Of a stretch of DNA of 64,000 bases, positions 56,801-64,000 are shown piece by piece. Position numbers and translations under genes: made by a program. Position 1 is the stretch's first letter; each line of letters begins with the position of its first letter. The notes beneath the pieces were generated by a model, which worked only from the letters and a program-made list of their open reading frames with translations, did no database searches and was not told where the DNA came from. This DNA is from Sphingomonadales bacterium (GTDB lineage Bacteria > Pseudomonadota > Alphaproteobacteria > Sphingomonadales > Sphingomonadaceae). The DNA lies in NCBI GenBank assembly GCA_025362295.1, contig JANYGX010000001.1:19621-83620 (forward strand). Direction: 5' to 3'.

Positions 56801-57460
56801 ATGCTTGCTTTATTGGGTGAAATTTGGCTTTGGGTTGCTCTTAGTTTTGCCCTTGGTGTGCTGATTGGCAAATGGATTTGGGATAGCCTGTGGCGGACAA
56901 AATATAATAACCTTCAAGCCGAACTGGCGAACGTGCAAAAAACGGCACAGGATGCCTCAATAGCTCGGGCAAGACTTGAAAAAGAGCTGGCCGAGTCAAA
57001 CGCGAAAATATCCCCTTTGATGACGGCAAACACCACTCTGTCAGCCGAGATTGAACGCTTGAAACGTGAGCTGGATATATCGAGACAAGCCACGGCGACA
57101 TGCGACACTGAACTTTCTCGCTACCGCGCTGCTGCATCCGCTGCGGCTGCAACAGCGACGGCCTTGTCCACAGAAAAACTACCAACGTTCCTGGACAAGC
57201 CAAGTGGCGTACCGGACGACCTTCGTTTGATCAAAGGCGTTGGCGAAAAACTCAACCATCTATTGACAAGCATCGGTATTTTTCATTTTCGCCAAATTGC
57301 CAACTGGCATGTTGATGAAGTCGCCATGGTTGATGCAAAAATGGATAATTTCAAAGGCCGCATTGATCGTGACCACTGGATTGATCAAGCCAAACTACTT
57401 GCAGCCGGCAAACATGATGAATTTGAAGCCAAATATGGCAAGATGGGTGAAAATAATTAA
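56801..57460 (+). CDS. Membrane-anchored coiled-coil protein with C-terminal HhH-like domain
   Basis: 219 residues: an N-terminal helix (LWVALSFALGVLIGKWIW), a coiled coil about 35-110, an Ala-rich linker and a C-terminal domain DDLRLIKGVGEKLNHLLTSIGIFHFRQIANW ... FKGRIDRDHWIDQAKLLAAG. The C-terminal pattern is the helix-hairpin-helix-like domain found in many alphaproteobacterial proteins and at the end of some NuoE proteins. It lies 30 bp after the OmpA gene. Function is unknown; the fixed OmpA pairing suggests an envelope role. Confidence 0.8.
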   Translation: MLALLGEIWLWVALSFALGVLIGKWIWDSLWRTKYNNLQAELANVQKTAQDASIARARLEKELAESNAKISPLMTANTTLSAEIERLKRELDISRQATATCDTELSRYRAAASAAAATATALSTEKLPTFLDKPSGVPDDLRLIKGVGEKLNHLLTSIGIFHFRQIANWHVDEVAMVDAKMDNFKGRIDRDHWIDQAKLLAAGKHDEFEAKYGKMGENN

Positions 57461-57527
57461 AGAAGCGACATTTAATTTAGACGGCAACACACTTTACCAA
57501 TTTAAACACAATCTTGTGTCAGTAAAT

Positions 57528-57617
57528 TGGCGGAGAGGGGGGGATTCGAACCCCCGATGAGCTTGCGCCCATGCCGCATTTCGAGTGCGGTGCATTCGAC
57601 CACTCTGCCACCTCTCC
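57528..57617 (-). tRNA. tRNA-Ser (anticodon CGA)
   Basis: On the minus strand, 90 nt including an encoded CCA. The acceptor stem GGAGAGG pairs with CCTCTCC, followed by G and CCA. The anticodon stem CCGCA/TGCGG holds the loop CTCGAAA with anticodon CGA, reading UCG. A long variable arm, typical of serine tRNAs, and a standard GGTTCGAATCC T-arm are present. Confidence 0.97.
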
Positions 57618-57741
57618 ATTTGCGACTATAGAACAGCGTCAAAGCACTGCCAAGGCTTTGTGCGCCACTCATTTTGCCTGCACTTCACAAACGCTTATCA
57701 TAAGCTTATGATGCTGTAATAAATCTGTAAGGGTCTAACGC

Positions 57742-58071
57742 ATGTTTGAAAAATCCGTTAAATTTCAGTTGGGTCAGGTTGTGCGTCACAAAATGTTCGC
57801 GTTTCGGGGAGTGATTTTTGATGTTGACCCTGAATTTGCCAATTCTGAGGCGTGGTGGGAATCAATTCCCGAAGATGTTCGGCCTTCAAGAGATCAACCA
57901 TTTTATCATTTATTGGCGGAAAACGAGCAATCTTCGTATGTTGCCTATGTGAGTCAGCAAAATCTGGAAATTGATGACAGTGGCGATCCGGTCAACCACC
58001 CGGAAGTTTCGGTTATGTTCAGCAAATTAACTGACGGTCGTTACCTGCCGAAGCCGGAAAAATTGCATTAA
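57742..58071 (+). CDS. hspQ: Heat-shock protein HspQ
   Basis: 109 residues of the HspQ (YccV-like) family, which in E. coli binds hemimethylated DNA and acts as a Lon specificity factor. Visible: KFQLGQVVRHKMFAFRGVIFDVDPEFANSEAWWESIPEDVRPSRDQPFYHLLAENEQ-type pattern, YVAYVSQQNL and HPEVSVMFSKLTDGRYLPK. This is a strong match along the whole length. It has its own gap upstream. Confidence 0.93.
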   Translation: MFEKSVKFQLGQVVRHKMFAFRGVIFDVDPEFANSEAWWESIPEDVRPSRDQPFYHLLAENEQSSYVAYVSQQNLEIDDSGDPVNHPEVSVMFSKLTDGRYLPKPEKLH

Positions 58072-58188
58072 ACTGTCATATGCTCTCTATTTTCACAAAA
58101 GTTTAATTTGATCTCGACAGAGTTTTTATGACTTTGCTTGTATTTTGATTGAAGGGTATGAAATGTGTTCAACCAGTGGGAAATAGCT

Positions 58189-59208
58189 GTGCACCGCAAA
58201 TTTATTGAAATTATCAAGGCCCTGATTTTCACGGGTATTGCTATTGGCACATATGCAGCTCATGCGACACCGACCTTGCTGAATGTGTCTTACGATCCGA
58301 CACGTGAGTTTTATCAAGCCTACAACACGCAATTCACAGCCTATTGGAAAGCTAAAACCGGGCAAGATATTTCAATCCGCCAATCCCACGGTGGCTCTGG
58401 TAAACAGGCACGCAGTGTGATTGACGGGCTTGAGGCCGATGTTGTGACCCTGGCCCTGGCTTATGATATTGATGAAATTGCCCAGCGCTCCAAACTCTTG
58501 CCGGCAAACTGGCAGACACGCCTTAAATTTAATGCCTCACCTTATTATTCAACAATTGTCTTTCTGGTGCGCAAGGGAAATCCGAAAGCCATTCATGACT
58601 GGAACGATCTTGTAAAAGTCGGCGTTCAGGTGATCACGCCCAATCCCAAAACTTCGGGTGGTGCACGCTGGAATTATCTGGCCGCTTGGGGCTACGCTAT
58701 TCAACAGCCGGGTGGCAGTGAAAAAACAGCCCGTGAATTTGTTTCGAAACTCTACAAGAATGTCCCCGTGCTTGATTCTGGCGCACGCGGTTCAACCACC
58801 ACTTTCGTGCAGCGTGGTATTGGCGATGTGCTGGTGGCTTGGGAGAACGAGGCGTATCTCGCTGTCAACCAGCTTGGAAAAAACAAATTTGATATTGTTA
58901 CGCCTACTGTATCCGTATTGGCAGAGCCTGCAGTTTCTATTGTTGATAAAAATGTCGATAAACACAAAACGCGGGCAGCGGCTGTGGCTTATCTGGAGCA
59001 ACTGTACAGCCCGCAAGCTCAGGAGCTGATTGTTAAGAACTATTTCCGCCCGCAACTTCAAGATGTTGCCCTGAAACACCAAAATATGTTTCCAAAGCTT
59101 AAATTGCTGACGATTGATAAAGATTTTGGCGGCTGGAAACGTGCACAAGCGGTGCATTTCAGCGATGGCGGTCAATTTGACCAGATTTATGAACGCGGAG
59201 CCCATTAA
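58189..59208 (+). CDS. sbp: Sulfate/thiosulfate ABC transporter substrate-binding protein
   Basis: A periplasmic binding protein of about 339 residues with a signal peptide (about 1-25, ending YAAHA). It has [41 protein letters not shown] near residue 65, [19 protein letters not shown] near 125, [19 protein letters not shown] near 155 and a C-terminal [16 protein letters not shown]. These are standard for Sbp/CysP. The GTG at 58189 gives a normal signal peptide; one at 58165 is also possible. It starts the sulfate operon. Confidence 0.94.
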   Translation: MHRKFIEIIKALIFTGIAIGTYAAHATPTLLNVSYDPTREFYQAYNTQFTAYWKAKTGQDISIRQSHGGSGKQARSVIDGLEADVVTLALAYDIDEIAQRSKLLPANWQTRLKFNASPYYSTIVFLVRKGNPKAIHDWNDLVKVGVQVITPNPKTSGGARWNYLAAWGYAIQQPGGSEKTAREFVSKLYKNVPVLDSGARGSTTTFVQRGIGDVLVAWENEAYLAVNQLGKNKFDIVTPTVSVLAEPAVSIVDKNVDKHKTRAAAVAYLEQLYSPQAQELIVKNYFRPQLQDVALKHQNMFPKLKLLTIDKDFGGWKRAQAVHFSDGGQFDQIYERGAH

Positions 59209-59265
59209 AACCATAATCCATACTCGGTACTGGACGAAGCGCGCGTCTAGCCGCTATGGGAAGTT

Positions 59266-60108
59266 ATGACGATAGGCCGACCGCGTATTTACATGAAAAG
59301 CCCATCGCCTCTTCCGGGCTTTGGGATCAGCCTTGGCTATACACTGGTTTATCTCAGCATCATTGTGCTGTTGCCCCTGGCGGCAGTTTTCAGCAAAACA
59401 GCGGCAATGGGGTGGCATGAATTTGTCGCTGTTGGCCTTTCAAAGCGGGCTATCGCTGCTTATAAATTAACTTTTGGCACCGCTTTTGTGGCAGCTATGA
59501 CAAACGCTGCGTTTGGCCTTATCGTTGCTTGGGTGCTGGTGCGCTATGAATTCTGGGGCAAAAAATTTGTTGATGCGCTTATTGATTTGCCTTTCGCCTT
59601 GCCCACGGCTGTAGCAGGCATTGCACTAACTTCCATTTATGCCGCCAACGGCTGGATTGGTCGTTACCTTGAGCCCCACGGCATAAAAGTTGCCTACACA
59701 CCGATTGGCATTTCGATCGCTCTGATTTTCGTTGGCCTGCCATTTGTGGTGCGCACGGTTGAACCGGTTCTCAAAGATCTGGGTCTGGATGTCGAAGAGG
59801 CCGCCGCATCGCTTGGAGCAAACCGGTTTGCCACCATACGGCGCGTGGTGTTGCCCGCTATTTTTCCAGCTTTAACGACAGGTGTTACACTGGCCTTTGC
59901 GCGTGCTGTGGGTGAATATGGCTCGGTTATTTTTATTGCTGGCAACATGCCTTTTAAATCAGAAATTGCACCGCTGTTGATTATTGTACAGCTTGAACAA
60001 TATAATTATGCAGGCGCGACAGCCATTGCCACGGTCATGCTGGCAATGTCGTTCTTCTTGCTGCTTGTGGTGAATATGCTGCAAAGCTGGGCACGTCATC
60101 GATCATGA
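59266..60108 (+). CDS. cysT: Sulfate ABC transporter permease CysT
   Basis: 280 residues with about six membrane segments and the EAA loop [28 protein letters not shown] near residue 182. It has [12 protein letters not shown] and the PVLKDLG motif, as in CysT/CysU. Its stop overlaps the cysW start (ATGA). It forms the channel with CysW. Confidence 0.94.
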   Translation: MTIGRPRIYMKSPSPLPGFGISLGYTLVYLSIIVLLPLAAVFSKTAAMGWHEFVAVGLSKRAIAAYKLTFGTAFVAAMTNAAFGLIVAWVLVRYEFWGKKFVDALIDLPFALPTAVAGIALTSIYAANGWIGRYLEPHGIKVAYTPIGISIALIFVGLPFVVRTVEPVLKDLGLDVEEAAASLGANRFATIRRVVLPAIFPALTTGVTLAFARAVGEYGSVIFIAGNMPFKSEIAPLLIIVQLEQYNYAGATAIATVMLAMSFFLLLVVNMLQSWARHRS

Positions 60109-60971
60109 GTGACAGGCCCACCCTCAAAGGGCGCCATGCGTCTGTGAGTGAACCGCGTCTGGTGCGCTGGCTGCTCGTCGCCATTGCCCTTGCCTTTTTA
60201 TGTGTGTCAGTGGTTTTGCCTTTGGTATCGGTATTTTCGGAAGCGTTGCGGAACGGCGTGTCTGCCTATATTGATAGCATCACAGATCCGGACGCCATAT
60301 CGGCCATTAAACTGACCTTGCTGGTGGCTTTTATCGCCGTCCCTTTCAACCTGGTTTTTGGTGTTGCTGCCGCCTGGTGCGTATCGAAATTTGAATTCTG
60401 GGGCAAAAGTTTTCTGTCAACCCTGATTGATTTACCATTCTCAGTTTCACCAGTGATATCAGGGCTGATCTATGTGCTGCTCTACGGCGCGCACGGCTGG
60501 TTTGGACCGTGGCTGCAAGCGCATAACGTGCACATCATTTTTGCAACAGCTGGCATTGTGATGGCAACAACATTCGTAACATTTCCGTTTGTTGCCCGCG
60601 AGCTCATCCCGCTCATGCAGGAACAGGGGTCGGATGAAGAGCAGGCGGCTCTCTCACTGGGGGCCTCTGGATGGCAAACGTTCCGGCGGGTCACCTTGCC
60701 CAACATTCGCTGGAGCCTGCTTTACGGCGTGTTGCTGTGCAACGCACGTGCCATGGGGGAATTTGGCGCCGTGTCTGTCGTCTCCGGCCATATTCGCGGC
60801 CTCACCAACACCATGCCTTTGCATGTGGAAATTTTATATAACGAATATAATTTCGTTGCGGCGTTTTCCGTGGCCTCGCTGCTTGCCCTGCTGGCCTTGG
60901 TAACGCTTGCGGTAAAATCGTTTCTGGAATGGCGCCATGCCGACGAACTTGCTGCTAAGCATAAACATTGA
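60105..60971 (+). CDS. cysW: Sulfate ABC transporter permease CysW
   Basis: 288 residues, about six membrane segments, EAA loop [24 protein letters not shown] near residue 185, and [24 protein letters not shown] near 110, which is typical of CysW. It overlaps cysT by 4 bp. cysA follows 8 bp after the stop. Confidence 0.94.
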   Translation: MSDRPTLKGRHASVSEPRLVRWLLVAIALAFLCVSVVLPLVSVFSEALRNGVSAYIDSITDPDAISAIKLTLLVAFIAVPFNLVFGVAAAWCVSKFEFWGKSFLSTLIDLPFSVSPVISGLIYVLLYGAHGWFGPWLQAHNVHIIFATAGIVMATTFVTFPFVARELIPLMQEQGSDEEQAALSLGASGWQTFRRVTLPNIRWSLLYGVLLCNARAMGEFGAVSVVSGHIRGLTNTMPLHVEILYNEYNFVAAFSVASLLALLALVTLAVKSFLEWRHADELAAKHKH

Positions 60972-60979
60972 GGACGCCC

Positions 60980-62032
60980 ATGCGCATTACCGTACAAAAT
61001 ATCGCTAAAAATTTTTCTAACATGAAAGCGCTTGATAGCGTATCGATAGATGTTAAATCTGGCGAACTGGTGGCCTTGCTTGGCCCGTCCGGCAGCGGCA
61101 AAACAACCCTGTTGCGCATAGTGGCCGGGCTTGAAACACCCGATGCCGGCACAGTTTTGTTTGGTGATGAAGATGCCAGCAGCTGGCCGGTGCAGAAACG
61201 TCAGGTGGGTTTTGTGTTTCAGCACTACGCCTTGTTTCGCCATATGACGGTGGGCAACAACATTGCTTTCGGGCAGGATGTCAGACCGCGCCGAGCAAGA
61301 TTGGCAAAGAGCGTTATCAAAGATCGTGTGCGCGATCTGTTGCGTCTGGTACAGCTGGACGATATGGAGGCGCGCTATCCATCGCAACTGTCCGGCGGCC
61401 AGCGCCAGCGTGTGGCTCTTGCCAGGGCGCTGGCCATCGAACCGCGCGTGCTGCTGCTGGATGAACCATTCGGTGCCCTGGATGCCAAGGTGCGGAAAGA
61501 TCTGCGTGCCTGGCTGCGGCAAATACACGATGAAACCGGCCTTACCACACTTTTTGTAACACACGATCAGGAAGAGGCGCTCGAACTTGCCGACCGTATT
61601 GTGGTGATGAACAAGGGCATGGTTGAACAAGTTGGCACGGCGGATGATGTATTTGATTCAGCGGCCACGCCATTTGTTCAGGATTTTATCGGCGAAAGCA
61701 ATAAACTGGCGGTAGATATTCTAAGGGGCGCAGTTTTTTTGCGCGGGCAGAAATTATCGGTATCTGCCGGTAACCTCGCCGACGGCCCTGCCATATTGTA
61801 TGTCCGGCCGCATCATCTGCTTATTAGCGAACCAGGGGCACTGGCTATGCCGGCTACCGTCACAGGCATTCGCCGATCTGGTGCGCGCTACCGCATCGAT
61901 GCCATTCTCTCCAATGGCCAGCAGCAGGTGGAGATAGAATGCCGCACCACCGTTCAGGTGAGCGCAGGTTCGCAGATTCATCTGATACCAGAGTATGGGC
62001 GGGTCTTTGCCCAAAACGGCCTCGGTTCATAA
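60980..62032 (+). CDS. cysA: Sulfate ABC transporter ATP-binding protein CysA
   Basis: About 350 residues. Walker [15 protein letters not shown] near residue 36, Q-loop [14 protein letters not shown], signature [16 protein letters not shown] near 135, Walker [13 protein letters not shown] near 158, H-loop [12 protein letters not shown]. The C-terminal TOBE-like domain starts around 240 (KLAVDILRG). The ATG at 60980 has GAGGA 5 bp upstream; the TTG at 60968 is unlikely. It completes the transporter; no sulfate regulator is nearby. Confidence 0.95.
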   Translation: MRITVQNIAKNFSNMKALDSVSIDVKSGELVALLGPSGSGKTTLLRIVAGLETPDAGTVLFGDEDASSWPVQKRQVGFVFQHYALFRHMTVGNNIAFGQDVRPRRARLAKSVIKDRVRDLLRLVQLDDMEARYPSQLSGGQRQRVALARALAIEPRVLLLDEPFGALDAKVRKDLRAWLRQIHDETGLTTLFVTHDQEEALELADRIVVMNKGMVEQVGTADDVFDSAATPFVQDFIGESNKLAVDILRGAVFLRGQKLSVSAGNLADGPAILYVRPHHLLISEPGALAMPATVTGIRRSGARYRIDAILSNGQQQVEIECRTTVQVSAGSQIHLIPEYGRVFAQNGLGS

Positions 62033-62114
62033 GCGTTGGGCTACACCCTTGATGATTTGCTGATTTGTCTCTGACTGTGCTATTCTTAAACATGCTTTTT
62101 TGAGAAGGATTTAT

Positions 62115-62813
62115 ATGTCAGGCGCAAACCCGCTTAATCATTTGCCCCCGATGCACCCTGAGGGCCAGAAATTTCTGGCGATAGCTGGTGGCATTACGCT
62201 GATTGCCTTTGTCTGGTTTGGTCAACCGTGGAGTTGGCTGTTTCTTGGCCTTACTATATGGATTTATACGTTTTTCCGCGATCCTTTGCGCTCAGTCCCG
62301 CAAGCAGCCGATCTTATCATTAGCCCTGCAGACGGTGCTGTGTGCCTTATCAGTGAGGTTGTGCCGCCGGTTGATCTTGATCTTGGCACAGCCACCTGCA
62401 CGCGTGTCAGTATTTTCATGAGTGTATTCGATTGCCATGTAAACCGTGCGCCAATGGCTGGCACCATTCGGAAGCTGTCTTATGTGCCGGGCAAATTCGT
62501 CAACGCTGATCTTGATAAAGCCAGTGATGATAATGAGCGCCAACTGTACACACTGCGCACGGACAGCGGCATAGACATCGGTTTTGTGCAGATTGCCGGA
62601 CTGATCGCGCGGCGCATTGTCAGGTTTGTCAAGGAAGGTGACCGCATGGTTGCAGGTGAGCGAGTCGGGCTTATACGCTTTGGCAGCCGCGTTGATGTGT
62701 ATTTGCCCCAAGGCACAGCACCTGCGGTCGCCCTTGGCCAGCGCTGTGTGGCTGGTGAAACTGTTTTGGGACGACTGGGTTATATCACGCCGCACACGGC
62801 CGTGGTTCGCTAA
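62115..62813 (+). CDS. psd: Phosphatidylserine decarboxylase proenzyme (short type)
   Basis: Makes phosphatidylethanolamine. About 232 residues; an N-terminal membrane segment, then ISPADGAVCLISEVVPP near residue 70, SIFMSVFDCHVNRAPMAGTI near 100 and the processing site RFGSRVDVYLP near 192, where self-cleavage before Ser makes the pyruvoyl group. AGAAGGA precedes the ATG. pssA starts in the base right after its stop. Confidence 0.94.
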   Translation: MSGANPLNHLPPMHPEGQKFLAIAGGITLIAFVWFGQPWSWLFLGLTIWIYTFFRDPLRSVPQAADLIISPADGAVCLISEVVPPVDLDLGTATCTRVSIFMSVFDCHVNRAPMAGTIRKLSYVPGKFVNADLDKASDDNERQLYTLRTDSGIDIGFVQIAGLIARRIVRFVKEGDRMVAGERVGLIRFGSRVDVYLPQGTAPAVALGQRCVAGETVLGRLGYITPHTAVVR

Positions 62814-63620
62814 ATGCCGATTGACGGCAAACCGCCACATAAAAAAATCCGCACGGCACTTGGTCTTGGCCTTATGCCGACGATGCCGCTCAGGCAACTT
62901 GTGCCCAACGCCATTACAGCCATGGCGCTATGCTCTGGCCTCACGGGCATGCGGATGGCGCTGGACGGAAAGTGGGAGCCTTCTGTGCTTGCCATCGTGT
63001 TTGCTGGTGTTCTTGATGCACTCGATGGTCGCGTTGCGCGCTATCTCAAGGGCACCAGTCGCTTTGGTGCCGAACTTGATTCACTCTCCGATGTTATTGC
63101 CTTTGGTGTGGCCCCAGCCATTATAATTTATAAATGGTCACTGGCAGAATGGCGCAGCCTTGGCTGGGCGATAGCGCTGCTGCATGCTGTGTGCTGTGCG
63201 CTGAGACTGGCGCGCTTCAATGCCCAGATCGAGATGGAGGACCATCCGCACAAGCGCTATGGATTTAACACCGGCATCCCTGCACCTGCTGCTGCTGGCC
63301 TGACTTTGACACCCTTGATGCTGTATCTTTGGACCAATATCAATGTGTTTCAATTTCCGATTGTGACAGCACCCGTGCTTGTTGGTGTGGCATTCCTCAT
63401 GGTTTCAAATATAGCCACTTACTCGTGGAAATCCATCCGCCTCAGGCAAAGTTACAGACTACCCGGCCTTATTGGCGTGTGTGTTCTGGTGGGCCTGTTG
63501 TTCACCGAGCCGTTTGCTTTGTTGTCATCACTGTCGATTGTTTATGCTGTGTTGATCGCGTTCAGCCAAAAGTCTTTTTTGCGACTCCATCACCGGATAC
63601 TTTCACATGAAGCACCTTAA
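62814..63620 (+). CDS. pssA: CDP-diacylglycerol-serine O-phosphatidyltransferase
   Basis: Makes phosphatidylserine, the substrate of Psd. 268 residues with about seven membrane helices. The CDP-OH motif is GVLDALDGRVARYLKGTSRFGAELDSLSDVIAF-like near residue 65 (D-x2-D-G-x2-A-R ... G-x3-D-x3-D). The psd-pssA order and abutment (TAAATG) are usual in alphaproteobacteria. It overlaps the cupin gene by 14 bp. Confidence 0.95.
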   Translation: MPIDGKPPHKKIRTALGLGLMPTMPLRQLVPNAITAMALCSGLTGMRMALDGKWEPSVLAIVFAGVLDALDGRVARYLKGTSRFGAELDSLSDVIAFGVAPAIIIYKWSLAEWRSLGWAIALLHAVCCALRLARFNAQIEMEDHPHKRYGFNTGIPAPAAAGLTLTPLMLYLWTNINVFQFPIVTAPVLVGVAFLMVSNIATYSWKSIRLRQSYRLPGLIGVCVLVGLLFTEPFALLSSLSIVYAVLIAFSQKSFLRLHHRILSHEAP

Positions 63621-63963
63621 ATTATTTCGTGACCAGACGACCACTCCCGAGCCTGGTGCACCTGATAAGATAATAACCGGCACACCCGAAACCCGAACCT
63701 GGAATCACGGTGCGTATCTCAACAATAAACTCTATACCGGCACCTGGGAGGCCACCCCCGGCAGCTGGCACGTGCATTATGATGAATGGGAATATTGCTA
63801 TATCCTGGAAGGAAAATCCATCATCACAGATCAGGAGGGCAACAGCGTTCACATCAGCAAAGGCGACAGCTTTATCATCGAGCCCGGCTTTAGCGGCACA
63901 TGGACAGTGACCGAAACAGTCCGAAAAGACTATGTGATTTTGATGCCACCTTTTGACAGTTAA
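63607..63963 (+). CDS. Cupin-domain protein (Cupin_3/DUF861-like)
   Basis: 118 residues forming a single small beta-barrel. It has WEATPGSWHVHYDEWEYCYILEGKSIIT near residue 48 and GDSFIIEPGFSGTW near 84. The segment W-x-H-x-x-E-x-x-Y-x-L-x-G is typical of Cupin_3 (EutQ-like) proteins. Metal or ligand is unknown. It overlaps pssA, so it may be part of that operon. Confidence 0.85.
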   Translation: MKHLKLFRDQTTTPEPGAPDKIITGTPETRTWNHGAYLNNKLYTGTWEATPGSWHVHYDEWEYCYILEGKSIITDQEGNSVHISKGDSFIIEPGFSGTWTVTETVRKDYVILMPPFDS

Positions 63964-64000
63964 CGGTGCTGAATATTTGGTTTGATACAAATGTCATCCG

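Overview
The window is a stretch of chromosome from an alphaproteobacterium. It has a two-piece (circularly permuted) tmRNA gene next to an SspB-alpha gene, a possible alphaproteobacterial LexA box (GTTC-N7-GTTC type, one mismatch) upstream of recA, a magnesium-type HemB, the hisC/tyrC and metX/metW neighbourhood, and a CpaA-F/TadBC pilus cluster. The order cannot be settled from the sequence alone. Base composition looks moderate by eye (about half GC or slightly more), and most genes sit in tightly packed, often overlapping operons. I see no insertion sequence, prophage or CRISPR array.

Layout. 1-2777 (minus): a phytase-like esterase fragment, the cobaltochelatase subunit cobT and a CDP-alcohol phosphatidyltransferase. 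2854-7801 (plus): a rhodanese-like protein, then an O-antigen-ligase-like membrane protein, two GT-B glycosyltransferases and a secreted DUF2141 protein, which together look like a small surface-glycan locus. 7816-13842: pgi, nadE, an HSD10-type dehydrogenase, pterin-4a-carbinolamine dehydratase, a class III sirtuin and dapB, with very tight convergent ends. 13924-16982: two tandem, homologous, unrecognised ~500-residue proteins between dapB and recA. This is the most unusual part of the window. 17153-23974 (minus): recA, and an eight-gene run xseB-ispA-coaD-PPIase-Sel1 protein-hydrolase-rppH-unknown.

24112-38816: amino-acid genes (tyrC, hisC, metX, metW), gatB, a DAACS transporter, hemB and dapA, a lytic transglycosylase with greB, a Tat-exported amidase and ssb. 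38950-40475: the split tmRNA, sspB (adaptor delivering tmRNA-tagged proteins to ClpXP) and gmk. 40476-46366: an intergenic region with a strong promoter and a dispersed repeat, a DegP-like protease, a DUF815 ATPase, an acid phosphatase, a 38-residue membrane protein overlapping ubiK, a TspO-like protein and a lysophospholipase-like hydrolase.

46452-55475 (plus): a Tad/Cpa type IVc pilus assembly operon (prepilin peptidase, CpaB, secretin CpaC, CpaD, CpaE, ATPase CpaF, TadB, TadC) without a visible Flp pilin gene. 55676-57460: an OmpA/BON protein paired with a membrane-anchored coiled-coil/HhH protein. 57528-64000: tRNA-Ser(CGA), hspQ, a sulfate ABC transporter operon (binding protein, cysT, cysW, cysA), the phosphatidylethanolamine genes psd and pssA, and a cupin.

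All functional calls rest on motifs read by eye and on knowledge of the families; no database search was run.
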